Shown in pieces: positions 1 through 11,910 of a DNA stretch of 64,000 nucleotides. The DNA comes from Leuctra nigra (taxonomy: Eukaryota; Arthropoda; Insecta; Plecoptera; Leuctridae). The notes under the pieces were generated by a model that did not search any database, had not been told where the DNA came from, and was given only the letters and a program-made list of their open reading frames with translations. Position numbers and translations under genes: made by a program. The first letter of the stretch is position 1. Each line of letters starts with the position of its first letter. Location of the stretch: positions 13,331,409-13,395,408 of the forward strand of contig OW203765.1 in assembly GCA_934045905.1 (NCBI GenBank). Reading direction: 5' to 3'.

Positions 1-1248
1 TAAGTCTCTAGAAATTTTGTTCCAGTAAGTTTTTAAATATCAACGCAAATAATTACTGACATTTGTCACCCGCGAAATGTTAAAAATTAATTCATGCAAA
101 TGAAATTCAATTATAATGGGACTTTTGGCGGGAAAAACGACGTATTACAAGAATCCACTTACACTAATGTGTTACCATTGTGGATCATCTGTCAATTTTC
201 TGTAAATTTTCCTGTTAAAAGTAATCAAACTTTGTTAATTCATTCCTTGAAAACTATTCATCCCACAGCAAAAATAAAATCACATCTGTGTTCAGCAACA
301 TAATCAACTTTCATAAAATAATGGTCTATTATTCTGAAATCTGAATTTCACGAGACTTCCCCATTATGTGACAGTCAAGTTGAGGATTTCAAATGATCCC
401 AAAATATTTCCTCCAAATAAAAATGCGTTAAAAATAAAAACAGTAGGAGGTACCTTAGGTAATGTGTCAGGTCAGTGGAACAGCTTTCAAACAATAGGGA
501 AACATGGCGAGATAAAATAACTTCCAATAACCACTGATTAACTTTATAATATACCGGCTATTTTTTTTTTAATTAATATTTGACCATTTAAATGCATTTC
601 TAATGTGTTTGAGTAGGTACCTACTGTTCTTCTAGTTGACATAACAAATTACAACTGTTGTGAAATATTCCGTGAACTGTGAACTAATACATTGACCCTG
701 GAAGAAAATACCTGGATTATTTTTTTCGTATGGCAACGCCCACTCTCCGAAATTGTGAAAAAATCCCGTTTCTCGTGTCACTCACGTTTGCAATTAATTA
801 TGTCTTAATGAAACGTATTTTTTCCAGGTACATTCGCATTCAAAATTAGTGCCTACATGCACGTGTCTGGATCAGAGGCACGTTTTGTAGGTACTGCATT
901 TTGAATGAGAGTGTACCTAGCAAGCTAGCACGTGACCGTTATGGAATGTGCGTAGGGGGAGGGGGCTACAGAGCGAGCAGCTGCTCCCGCGCGGGCCGCC
1001 CGGGCGGGGGCCAGGGCCGGCCTATGCCTCCCGCGCGGGCCGCCCGGGAGGGTCCAGGGACGGCCCATACCTCCCGCGCGGGCGTCATGGGACGGCCCAT
1101 GGCGCCGCCCGGGCTTATTCCCAGTGGCAGGCCCCGGGAGTCTCACTCCATGCTAATCACCCATAAGACGGGAGGTCCCTGGGCAGGCCCGTACGCCCAT
1201 CTGGGACGGCCTAGGACGCGTCCAGGGACCTCCCAGTGTTTGTAGGGA
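1..1248 (+). repeat. Left arm of the large inverted repeat
   Basis: Pairs with 7120-8365. The only differences I saw are a few bases, such as the length of the T run near 560 and a small change near 857. The arm is AT-rich in its outer 900 bases and becomes an extremely GC-rich array in its inner 300 bases. It ends at the motif CCCAGTGTTTGTAGGGA (1232-1248), after which the two arms diverge. Confidence 0.85.
945..1248 (+). repeat. GC-rich tandem/palindromic array in left arm
   Basis: About 300 bases built from diverged repeats of 30-45 bp around CCGCGCGGGC, CCGCCCGGG and GGGACGGCCCA, many of them short palindromes. Open frames on both strands here are a by-product of the composition. The block is CpG dense in an otherwise AT-rich region. 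The same array is inverted at 7120-7425, and a related single block lies at 11911-12107. Confidence 0.8.
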
Positions 1249-1458
1249 ACTGTGTCCAGGCTGCATTCAGCCGCACATACGGTCGCCAAGTCGACGTCGC
1301 AGACCTGTCGTTCAATGTTTCCCAGATGCAGCCGAAACCAAGAAATTGGTAAATATCTACAAAAACAAAACACATTACTTAACTGAACTTGACGCTAATA
1401 GTCTGAAGCAAATTTCTTCTTAACCCGGTTAACCTCCCTCACAACAATCTCACGCTAC

Positions 1459-1459
<1 letters not shown>

Positions 1460-1497
<38 letters not shown>

Positions 1498-1572
1498 TCC
1501 CGAGTCCAAGTATTCCCGCTCGCTCTTCCACACCCCGACCTCTCTCTCACTCTCTCTCTCTCTCTCTCTCAC
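1460..1572. repeat. (TC)n microsatellites
   Basis: Two CT/TC dinucleotide runs, at about 1463-1494 and 1541-1571, lie just upstream of the ATG at 1626. They may form part of a 5' untranslated or promoter region, or may simply be simple repeats. Confidence 0.9.
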
Positions 1573-1625
1573 AACACCACGCTGCGAGACACGCGTTCAA
1601 CGCTGGGATAGAACAACAAAATACA

Positions 1626-2080
1626 ATGTCGGCTGAGGACAATGATTTAGTTGTTAATAGAAATAATTATACACCTAATGCACAGCCCAACACATATTCA
1701 AGTGTACCAGTTACGCGACTATTTAATCTCCACCAATTTATTGATGTAGAGTTCGATCATTTAACTTGGCAAATTCTCTTACGAGAGATTCATGAAGTTG
1801 AAACTTTTCCCATCTTCTACCAAGATCACTCTATCAATACAATTAATTCACTGATCGAAGAAGCCGCTACTTGGCTCAAACTCTGGACCAAAACATCAAG
1901 GAAATGATCAAGTATATATTTGATCAACACGGTCCACAGTTACTGAACACTCTCGATACACTTGACCAAGAAATTGAAAAAGAATCGTTTCTCCCCATAA
2001 ACCCAGGACAAGACCCGTCCTTGTACTTTGAAATTGTACCAACATCATTAGTACGGGAACTATCCCTTTTACCCCAGTGA
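1626..2080 (+). CDS. Hypothetical protein, apparently frameshifted
   Basis: An ATG at 1626 in a good context (ACAATGTCG) opens a 93-codon frame to 1907. Near 1870 a second frame takes over and stays open to a TGA ending at 2080. The two frames overlap at an acidic, helix-like stretch, and the second continues in the same style (charged, Leu/Ile/Gln-rich). This suggests one gene of about 150 codons broken by a single indel, or an undetected intron. I recognise no domain, and there is no signal peptide or membrane segment. It sits inside the large inverted-repeat element directly after the TC repeats. It may be an element-borne gene or a captured host fragment. Function unknown. Confidence 0.4.
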
Positions 2081-2383
2081 ATCTGTGACATAAAAGTTCA
2101 GACTCGCAAATTATTTTCCTACGTTATGGAACAGCAAGAAACCCCGAAAAACAGTGGCTTAACGTGTAATTTATATTTCAGGTCACATCCATAGGTAACA
2201 GGTAATACATAAATAATCTAAAATAATTATATTTATTTTTAGAGGAGCACACACACACATCTCGGTTTGACAATGTTATATCTTTATTTTCAACTTGAAA
2301 ACCAAATCTTATGTTTTCTTCCCAGTTCGACAAAACCTTCAAAAATCTTACCCCTCAACTTCAAGCGCTTGACACTTCCAATT

Positions 2384-2407
2384 TATGATACCCCCCCCCC
2401 CCCCCTT
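2384..2407. repeat. Homopolymer C run
   Basis: A run of about 14 C near 2392-2405 lies in the AT-rich leader upstream of the candidate acidic-protein gene. No coding signal is seen. Confidence 0.8.
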
Positions 2408-2598
2408 TTTCACAATGTGCGGACGCTGGGCAAAATCAGCGGCCAACCACAGCTAAAGAACAAGATACAACACCCCCACCCTCTTACCTACCCGCGAGAA
2501 CAACACACCAAAATTTTTAAAACCTACCCTCTAGAAAGGATCATTCAACAACAATCTTTCGAGAAGACAAGTTGTGCTATTATTATTATTAAATCGAT

Positions 2599-3351
2599 AT
2601 GGATAACAAGGATCTGGTGAGTAATTTCCATTTTTTAATTGTTATCTTTCTTGTGTTAGTAATTAATATTATAATCCCTACCCCGCCTAAAAATCTTTTG
2701 TTTTATTATAAAATTTATTCAAATTAACATGTTTTATAAATGTATTTTATTTTCAATATTTTATATTATTGAAATTACTTAATTTATTTCATTCAAAATT
2801 ATTCTATGTATCAATCAAATATAGAACAAAGTTTAGTTATATTAAACTAAAACTATCCAATCCTCATTTATCTAAAATCAAATTTATTTCCTTTTCATGT
2901 TTCAAAATCAAATGTATTCAGATTTTCATACAGTTCCACCCAGAATCATCATCCCAAATTTTCTATTATCTACCTTTAGAAAGACACTTACTGTCCACTG
3001 GTGGAGCCAGTGACTCCCGAAAATGAAATGATGGAAGTAGATATAGAGGAAGCGACCAACACCCATCAAGATGAGGAAATTTTGCAAACAGAAATATATC
3101 TCATCGAAATGGAGGAAGATGAAGCGTTAAAAACTTTTTTAGACGATATCGCGTCTAGACAAGTTCAAAATATCCAAGAAGAAACAAATCAATTCAATTC
3201 ATCCATTATCGAAAATGAACTTCCTCAGGGAGATGTGATGTACATTGAGGAGGCTCTGCAAAACATCGAAGAGGACCACCACGATCCCTCCTTTCTTGAA
3301 TTGGTCTGTATTTTAACAGACAATTCTTGTATAATAGCCGAACATTTCTAA
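2599..3351 (+). CDS. Two-exon small acidic protein (hypothetical)
   Basis: Predicted by splice logic. An ATG at 2599 starts six codons (MDNKDL) that end at a consensus donor GTGAGT (2617-2622). A pyrimidine-rich acceptor ends at AG 2978-2979, and the next base, 2980, is in phase 0 with a long frame to the stop ending at 3351. The product is 129 residues, very rich in Glu and Asp, with repeated acidic clusters and hydrophobic residues spaced as in amphipathic helices. It has no signal peptide, membrane segment or known domain. Such composition fits a nuclear or scaffold-like acidic protein, but that is guesswork. The intron is 363 bases. The gene lies in the interior of the 8.4 kb element and may be its cargo. 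The exact exon pairing needs a transcript. Confidence 0.5.
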
Positions 3352-4686
3352 CTTTACATTATTCTAATCCTTAGTTTAGTCTATAAGGTTCACCAAATAT
3401 CTTTGATTATTTTTAAGTCCATTCCCTTATTTTGTTATCCACTCTAAACTTCATATTATTAATTCCAAACTCCATCTAAACCCCTTTTACACTTCATAAT
3501 TTTAACCTTATCCAACATTCAAATAACTTACAAATTTCCGATCAATTCATTCCATAGACATTCATCTGTATTACTTTTATCATTACATCATTATTTAATC
3601 AATTCTATAGTCCTGTTTGCCAAAAAGATATATTAGTCTATATTAATTTTTATACCAAAGTTTTGTTGAATATATTATTAGAATCAGTTTTAGAATAGAA
3701 ATATTTGGTGCCTTAATTATAATTAGTAATTAGACAATTTCATCTCATAACAATTTCCATCATCCTACATTACTTCAAATCTACCATCTAGGAAACCAAA
3801 TATAATCATACCTCTTAGCTTACAATTAGAAAATTACCATTATATTCTTATATTATGTTTAACTTTTGTACTTCATATCTTTAAATTCAATTATATTTTA
3901 CGTAAATTCACATTGGTGTTTGTAATTATCTTCGTGTCTCCACCTATGGGTCCGGCCGGCCTAACATACTCATTCAACAAGTGTCCTGTCCTTCTCACAT
4001 GGTACTAGTTCACAAATCTTCCGCTACTCTAATCACGGCGTTCAAGTCAACCATTTCAATATGGCGAAAACCATAATATTTACTTGGGATATGGAAACAA
4101 CTGTCTTCGCTGAGTCTACAAACTTCGATAAGTACCTTACATCATTCTCAACAACAATCTTCTACATCTATCTTTCCTACTGTAGGTCCTGTGTGTGATG
4201 TGTGTGCATCCTCCGACAACTATAACTTCGTATTGTTTCATCCCATCATACTGTATCATTCTCATACAATTGTCACCCATGTCATACATATAATACTATG
4301 TATCCTTCAGAAAGTAATCTGTCTAACATTTCCATATGTCTTTTAGATGATAAGGTGATCACTAATACGGTTCACGACACAACTCATATCCATGAATCAA
4401 TTCATTTTAAATATGCAACCCCAATTGTGTAATTAATCATCAACTTGCCCATTGTTCAACCTCAAAATTGAAATTTTGTTCACTCTTAACCTCAATAGAC
4501 ACTTATATACAAATTATAGTTCATGTTCATATAATATTAATTCTGTAATAGCTTAAATCATAATTGGTCACAAATCCAAGTTAAATTAGAAAAATATTTT
4601 CACAAAATCAAATGTCCCCAAACGAAACAAATATACCCCAAAAATGTTCGTAACCCTACTCTATTGCTGTTTTCAATATTTTTCAG
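3352..4686. other. AT-rich stretch without recognised gene
   Basis: I see no coding frame, long repeat or RNA gene. The end of the block (4660-4686) is a pyrimidine-rich tract finishing in TTTTTCAG, a plausible splice acceptor. Confidence 0.6.
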
Positions 4687-5027
4687 TGGACACATGGCGT
4701 TCCACAATTGCTAACCTACCGTTAGCCATATCACACGAGAGCCCCACCATCACTCGACTTCCACCACACGACACCGTTCGACACCTTCACGCTACTACCT
4801 GGCCGTCTCTATCTGCGAGACCACCAGAGCTAGAAACCGAGTCGTCCCTCTACCGACCCGGTCTCTACAGCCCTTCAACGACACTACAGAAACCACGTGA
4901 AGAATTCAACACATCAAATATCGTAAATAATGATTTCATTCATGATTTCATAATTTTCTTTTCGTTCAGTCTTGGTCTTGAAGACCATAGTCTGAACTTC
5001 CCGTTGTTGAGCCGTCTTGTACAGTAG
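4687..5027 (+). CDS. Candidate internal or terminal exon, unknown product
   Basis: A strong acceptor (pyrimidine tract plus TTTTTCAG ending at 4686) is followed by a frame open to the stop at 5025-5027. The first 80 residues are Ser/Thr/Pro/Arg-rich and the base composition is clearly more GC-rich than the flanks, which favours real coding sequence. The last 40 codons are more AT-rich and include a hydrophobic patch. A donor is not obvious, so this could be a terminal exon. The upstream partner is unknown: the 2599-3351 gene stops before it. Confidence 0.3.
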
Positions 5028-5239
5028 CCACAACTACTCATATAAAATCATTCACTCAAACATTTATCTAAATCATTAGTTCCTTATCTGTACTATTATC
5101 AAGACTGCTCTCAATGAGGATTCATCTATTTTTTAAATCAGTACTCACCTAGATAGTAATCCAATAGATATATTAGGTCACGATCAATTAAATGATCTAT
5201 AAAAGTCTAATGGAATAAAACACACACAGCCAAAGAAAG

Positions 5240-6600
5240 AAACTAGAACAAAGCTTGGCTTTATAAGTCTAGCCTCTCAGAAGGGTGTCTGTAAAATCCT
5301 AGCCTCTCAGAAGGGTCTCTGTAAAATCTAACATCCAGGAAGAGTAGTATTATAACACCTGTTTTCAAGGACAAACTTACACCCTCTTGTCTTAACCAAA
5401 CCATAGACACAACCCCTCAGGATCTAGACCAACCAAGGAGCTCTAGCCTCCAAAAAGGACCTCTAATATTCCCTAGCCTCCTGGAAGGGTGTTACAAAAC
5501 ACCTGTTTACAAGACCGAGCATTCACCCCTGTGTCTGACCTAGTTCCTAGACACACCCCCATTCTAGGCCAAGTTCAACCAAGGCCAAACAAAGGCACAT
5601 GTAACATATTCCATTAGTATCAAAATACCGAACAATTACAAGTGTAATTATATAGAATCTATTACTTCATGTTATACTTTAATTGTTCAAACAAAAACAA
5701 TCACTATCTATAGTTCATGATTTCCTTAGAGAAATGAGCAAACTTAATTACTATTATTCCACTAGTTTTATATTCCAATAATAATTATTAATTTTAGCTC
5801 ATAAATTCCATAGAGAACAATGAGAAACCCTAGTTTATATTCTACAAAACGTCCTAGGGAAAACATTCCACTAGTACAACAAAATACTGAACAAAGCAAA
5901 GTATAATTATCCAGAGTCCACTATTTCATATTATATTTTGTCTGTTCAAACAAAAACAACTTACTTTATATTCCAATTTAATAAACTAAATAAAAACCCC
6001 GAATAGCAAATTAAGTTTGTATAACTTTACATTGTCGACTCATTCTATAATTTGTCATTCAACCAAAAATAATAAATATTTTAAGCCATTACTAAAAGGC
6101 CATGTAGTTTAGTAAAATATCAAAGAATCATTTAGTATTAATCAGTTCAATTATACTTTGTGTACTAGAGGCTCTGCACAATTCTTCCTATGTCTACAAG
6201 ACAATCTAATGGACAATAAACATTTAGGTATAAATATTTGTCAAACCTGTCCAATATAGATTACCATTTATTAACCAATCTACACCATGGTTACACTAAT
6301 TATCTTGTCCAATAAGACTATTAATTGAACTATTATATTAGTTTATGTGTGTTTTAATTTTAGTATATTCTAGATATCTTCTAGTTAGTTTAAAATCATA
6401 AATACAAGTTTAATAATCAAACAACACATGAATTGTATAACTTCATAATCCCATCAATCTAATCATCATTCAAATCTAATTTTACTATTATCCAAAATTT
6501 TGCACAATAATAGAAACTTCTAAAAGAACAACCTAACACCAATCAGGAAGTGTAAGAATGAACACCTGTAGTCAAGGACAAAGCTTACCCCTTTGTCTAG
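5240..6600. repeat. Imperfect interspersed repeats (enhancer-like)
   Basis: Two kinds of short repeat recur. AGCCTCTCAGAAGGGT-type units stand at about 5270, 5303 and 5462. A unit of the form AACACCTGT-AAGGACAAA-CTTACCCCTTTGTCT occurs near 5357, 5490 and 6555. They lead up to the TATA box at 6643 and look like U3 or enhancer repeats of a promoter or LTR. No gene is visible here. Confidence 0.45.
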
Positions 6601-6642
6601 CCACCCCTCTATGACATCACCTCCTCAAGGACAAGGAGAATC

Positions 6643-6680
6643 TATATAAGCTCATCTCTCCCCTTCATTCAGGGCAGTCT
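6643..6680 (+). promoter_or_regulatory. TATA plus initiator promoter
   Basis: TATATAAG begins at 6643, and the insect-type initiator TTCATTCAGGG lies about 26 bases downstream (TCAG at 6669-6672), the spacing expected of a core promoter. AATAAA follows near 6777, and a consensus donor GAG|GTGAGC is at 7060. It could drive a transcript that reads rightward out through the right arm, or be the promoter of an LTR. Confidence 0.4.
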
Positions 6681-7119
6681 GATTCTAGCTCTTGACGTGT
6701 TCACACCTCTTTGGTTCAGAATTATACATTGTACACAGCGAATTGTGAAAAACAGATTTATTGTGTTTTAATCGAAAATAAACATTCAATTTAACTTCTA
6801 CATAAATATATTGTGTTTTTAAATAAGTTTAAAATTAATAACATTATTTACGTGTGTTTATAGAGTTCCTATAATTTTATTGATCAAAGTATATTTTTAA
6901 ACATTTATATAACTTCAGACAGTGTTTTCAATTTTAAAGTGTTTATAATATTCAGTGTCGTGTTTTATAAACTTGAACAAAAATTCGTTTTAAATAATAA
7001 ACAGTGTTTAAACGGATACCAAAGGATTACTAATTTCCAAGGATTACCCTGCCATCGAGGTGAGCCAATCTTGGTAAATACAATTCCTTCAAACCTTTCC
7101 CTATAAATTAAATTCCATA

Positions 7120-8365
7120 TCCCTACAAACACTGGGAGGTCCCTGGACGCGTCCTAGGCCGTCCCAGATGGGCGTACGGGCCTGCCCAGGGACCTCCCGT
7201 CTTATGGGTGATTAGCATGGAGTGAGACTCCCGGGGCCTGCCACTGGGAATAAGCCCGGGCGGCGCCATGGGCCGTCCCATGACGCCCGCGCGGGAGGTA
7301 TGGGCCGTCCCTGGACCCTCCCGGGCGGCCCGCGCGGGAGGCATAGGCCGGCCCTGGCCCCCGCCCGGGCGGCCCGCGCGGGAGCAGCTGCTCGCTCTGT
7401 AGCCCCCTCCCCCTACGCACATTCCATAACGGTCACGTGCTAGCTTGCTAGGTACACTCTCATTCAAAATGCAGTACCTACAAAACGTGCCTCTGATCCA
7501 GACACGTGCATATAGGCACTAATTTTGAATGCGAATGTACCTGGAAAAAATACGTTTCATTAAGACATAATTAATTGCAAACGTGAGTGACACGAGAAAC
7601 GGGATTTTTTCACAATTTCGGAGAGTGGGCGTTGCCATACGAAAAAAATAATCCAGGTATTTTCTTCCAGGGTCAATGTATTAGTTCACAGTTCACGGAA
7701 TATTTCACAACAGTTGTAATTTGTTATGTCAACTAGAAGAACAGTAGGTACCTACTCAAACACATTAGAAATGCATTTAAATGGTCAAATATTAATAAAA
7801 AAAAATAGCCGGTATATTATAAAGTTAATCAGTGGTTATTGGAAGTTATTTTATCTCGCCATGTTTCCCTATTGTTTGAAAGCTGTTCCACTGACCTGAC
7901 ACATTACCTAAGGTACCTCCTACTGTTTTTATTTTTAACGCATTTTTATTTGGAGGAAATATTTTGGGATCATTTGAAATCCTCAACTTGACTGTCACAT
8001 AATGGGGAAGTCTCGTGAAATTCAGATTTCAGAATAATAGACTATTATTTTATGAAAGTTGATTATGTTGCTGAACACAGATGTGATTTTATTTTTGCTG
8101 TGGGATGAATAGTTTTCAAGGAATGAATTTACAAAGTTTGATTACTTTTAACAGGAAAATTTACAGAAAATTGACAGATGATCCACAATGGTAACACATT
8201 AGTGTAAGTGGATTCTTGTAATACGTCGTTTTTCCCGCCAAAAGTCCCATTATAATTGAATTTCATTTGCATGAATTAATTTTTAACATTTCGCGGGTGA
8301 CAAATGTCAGTAATTATTTGCGTTGATATTTAAAAACTTACTGGAACAAAATTTCTAGAGACTTA
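7120..8365 (-). repeat. Right arm of the large inverted repeat
   Basis: Reverse complement of 1-1248. The GC-rich array is at 7120-7425 with its end motif at 7120-7136, and the outer AT-rich part runs to 8365. The near identity of the two arms implies recent formation or ongoing gene conversion. Confidence 0.85.
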
Positions 8366-9075
8366 AGTATTACCTACCTTATTCATACAAAAATGAAGAA
8401 GGATAAAAAGATCCATAATTTTTGTTTATGAATCGGTTGTTGGATTTTGAAATTAGCAATTATTTTTTGATAATCTCTTACAGGACGATTGAATCGTTTC
8501 AATAATAATTTTTTCACGTACTATTCCCTACTTACTTAGGTACTATATTGTTTTGATAAATTACAAAAAATAAAATGCTACACATAGGAGATTCACTGCA
8601 ATTGAATTTTAGGAATAATAAAGAGCAGGAAAACACACGAAAATTAAAAAAAAAACAGTTTCATATAATATAAACGTATATTATTGTAAAAGATTATACT
8701 ACCACATCACTTAAAATTTTTAAATGTCCTTCAACCTTCACACGTCACATAGTATCAAAACATTCTGAGGTAGGTACTACCTGGCAGTGAGTCTGGCACG
8801 CTGTCTCTTTATCGACAAGACACAATTCGGATTTTACTTCACTCACGGATATGTTGGCACAATTTTTCATCTTCAGTTTTTCAAGAAAATGAATGCTATT
8901 GAATACGTATTTCTTTCATCTGAAAAAATAAAATTGCAAAGTATTTAGGTAATGTACCTTGTACTAATAATGTTCGCAAGATATTTGCAATTATTTATTA
9001 TTGTAGGTACAGATTCTAACCTAAACAAGATTTATACAAGATCTTGAAAAGTTTAGCAAGATCATGCAGCGTAAA
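8366..9075. other. AT-rich intergenic stretch
   Basis: No supported gene. The repeated words GTAGGTACC and AAGATCTTG are present, but they form no clear element. Confidence 0.5.
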
Positions 9076-9133
9076 AAATTTACACAAAAAATAAAAAACA
9101 CTTCTAAGTGTTTTTTATTTTTTGTGTAAATTT
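9076..9133. repeat. Perfect hairpin, 28-base arms
   Basis: 9076-9103 and 9106-9133 are exact reverse complements with a 2-base loop. Copies of CAAGATCTTG flank it on both sides (about 9039 and 9171), so it may be the core of a small foldback element. Confidence 0.8.
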
Positions 9134-11910
9134 TTATTCGGTGAGACCAATGAAAGTCCAACATTTACAAGATCTTGTTATCAGTAAGATCTTGTTAATT
9201 TTGTCAATATTTAACACTATTATTATGCTATGCTCAAAAGAATTTTCCGATTTAATGGCCAGATACTGGATTCCATCCATAAATTATTAGCACACGGTCT
9301 TGTGGTGTCGAGGACTGACATCCGCAATCTACGTGGATGCAACTTCTTTTGAGCATGAGGCTGCCTAGCAAATAGTTTCTACCTACTACACAAGAACTAT
9401 TTATGTAAATAACTGCAATAGCAGATAGCTGCAAATAACAGTCTTTACAAAAATTTTAAAAATTGAATTTTTGGCACAGAGTGATCCCTAAAAAAAAGAA
9501 AGATAGATTCAATGAAGAATTTGTAAATTGATAGGATAAACTTCTTGGCAATGAATAATACAAAAATCACTTTTGTGTTGTGTGACCTGCCACAATTCGA
9601 GAAAATAAGGAACACAACTGACCTCTGGTGGATTTTGTGGTACTAGTTAAATGGCGGCTATCAAGGGCGCATTTGCATAAATATAAATACAAATATTTGA
9701 TATAGTTGTTTGTTATGGCCAAGAAAGTAAATTTATAGCTAAATATCAATTTAATTTGTTTTTTGTTTTTTCACTGCTTTATGGAAACACGAAATGTAAA
9801 AACAAACAAATTAATATGTGGACCTGATAGTAGCCATCTTGCCAGAAGTGGCTCCATCACGTATCACTTATTTGTGGGAATAATCACTTGAGGTAAAATT
9901 ATTACCATTAGGTACACTATTTATTTAAAACCCCAATAAAAATTTGAAACATTCTATATTGCATAAATGTGATTTATAGGTAAGGTTAGAGGAAATACTA
10001 CACATATAAAATACTAAAATGTGGCTTACCATCAGAGAGTTCTGAATCATTACATCTGTAGGGTAGGTAACATTTAATCCATTAACTCGATGAAGTCCCA
10101 AGTCCTGTGCATCTTCAGAATTCTTGCTAATTTGCCAAGAAGTAAATTTACTTTTTAATTGAAGTAGGTAGGCAATTAAATCGACTCTAGAATAAGAGCA
10201 GGGCAAGTTCACGGTGAATCTGTAGAACCTACAAAAAGTAAGGTGAAAGTTAGCAACTCAAATTAATTTCCTCTCAGCCATTCCGTGTTACGGGTGTACG
10301 GGTGTAAGATGCTATGTTCAGCATCTTATTCATCAAAATAAAAATAGTTAGGATCATTGTGCAGCCTTCTAAATTTTTTATGTAATTTACATGGTTCGAC
10401 ACGAAATTTAAATTTAAATGCGGTCCCACAATTTTACTGATAACAAAATAACTATTCAAACTTAAAAAAAAACTGATTACATATTTGGAATCAGCAAGAA
10501 AATACCATGAATTTAATATAAAAACATGCTGATTTATTTACATTTAATAATTCAGCAGTCATATGTATTATGTGGCATATGTCTGCATTCGCATGGAATG
10601 GCTGCTCTCTTACCACCGGCGCGTTAGAGGAAATTCAAAAGGTGCGGTTTATTTTTTTGGATGACAACATTCAATCTCAAAAATTTTACTACGTATTTGA
10701 ATGAAGCGGGACCACCATTCAATGTATGTATCTACTACCTCCGACAAGAATGTAATTTCCATGCAACATAATTTTTACTTTCGGATCACAGCAAAAATGT
10801 TTGTTATTGGCCTTGTAAGGTACCTACATAAACAAAAATAATTGATGTATATCTAAAATCCTTGATAAAGTTAAATAATTAAACATAATGAAAATATTTA
10901 CCACTCTGCTCGGTTCGGTTCTTAATGTTTCGGCTCGGTTTGACGATACAGCTTGGTTCGCTCGCAGGACGAATACGCGCTTTGTTTCTGGAGTTCAATA
11001 TCTTAATAGCCTATTTTCTTCCAGAGTAGATTCACCTTTAACAAGTAACATTATTAAAACTGCAGTAGGTGCCTTGGTAGGTATGTGGGATGGTTATTGG
11101 TTAATGTAGAGGTGAAAATATTCCCAAAATAGGCGGAGGTACGTACTAGGTACCTACAGGTAGGGTTCCTACTGACTACTACCACTGATATGTATATACT
11201 ACCACGCCAAGCAAACTGTTTACCTACTTTATTTATTTTATAAATACCTAAACTACCTAGTTGGAAATTTTACTTTGCATAAATTGCTACATTTCAAAAA
11301 TTTACATGTGAGGTTAATGTTTACTGAACATTGGTCACACTACCTATTGGTTTATTAGTATCCCCAGCATACAAAACTAAAGTAACAACGATTAATGCCT
11401 GGATACTTATGTAGTTGTGATGAAGACTCACCTTCAATGGGTTGTATGGCTCTGTGATGAAAATCCAAACAAAAGAGGCACAACAAAACTGTAATTATTT
11501 CACGATTTGTGTCACATTAAATGGTTTGAACTGAGACAAACTATTCAGCAGTGAACACTGCATTCACGGACACAGATAATAATTGAAATCACATTCAAAA
11601 TCACTCAAAAGGACGTAAACTACACACTCATGACACTCTGTAAAATATCAACAAACGTCAAACGCCGCGTTTGAAATGAAGAAGGGAGAACGGAAACAAG
11701 TTGATTCACGAAGATGGCCGACTGCCGAGTTCATAAAAGAAACTTTACTAATAACGTTTAAAATGGTATGAATACTTTGCTTTGGAATTGTAAACATATT
11801 TATTCTTAAATCAATATATACATGTGAAATGTAGATGTAATTATTATAGAAATGAAGTTATAAATATGAAAAAAATAAGTCATTAGAGCAGCTCAAATTC
11901 AAACAGTCGT
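9134..11910. other. AT-rich DNA without supported gene
   Basis: Only short chance frames on both strands. I found no splice-supported exon, RNA gene or long repeat. Confidence 0.5.

Larger units (their letters stand above)
1..8365. mobile_element. Large inverted-repeat element with gene-bearing interior
   Basis: The sequence from base 1 to about 1248 returns as its near-perfect reverse complement at 7120-8365, so the whole block is a palindromic element of at least 8.4 kb. The outer edge of the left arm coincides with the window edge, so the true terminus and target duplication cannot be seen; the right arm matches to 8365. The interior holds a TC microsatellite, an ORF pair at 1626-2080, a two-exon candidate gene at 2599-3351, a candidate exon at 4687-5027, imperfect repeats at 5280-6600 and a TATA promoter at 6643. 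I see no transposase, integrase or polymerase motif, so the superfamily is unknown. It could be a non-autonomous DNA transposon that captured host sequence, or a recent inverted duplication. Confidence 0.75.

Noticed and set aside
901..1245. Overlapping open frames on both strands in the GC-rich arm (and mirror copies at 7123-7467)
   Set aside because: They arise from GC-rich palindromic repeats with few stops; Gly/Pro/Arg-rich products in three frames at once are composition artefacts.
6549..7075. A complete LTR retrotransposon
   Set aside because: A promoter and AATAAA are present, but I found no second direct copy, primer-binding site or gag-pol motifs in the interior.
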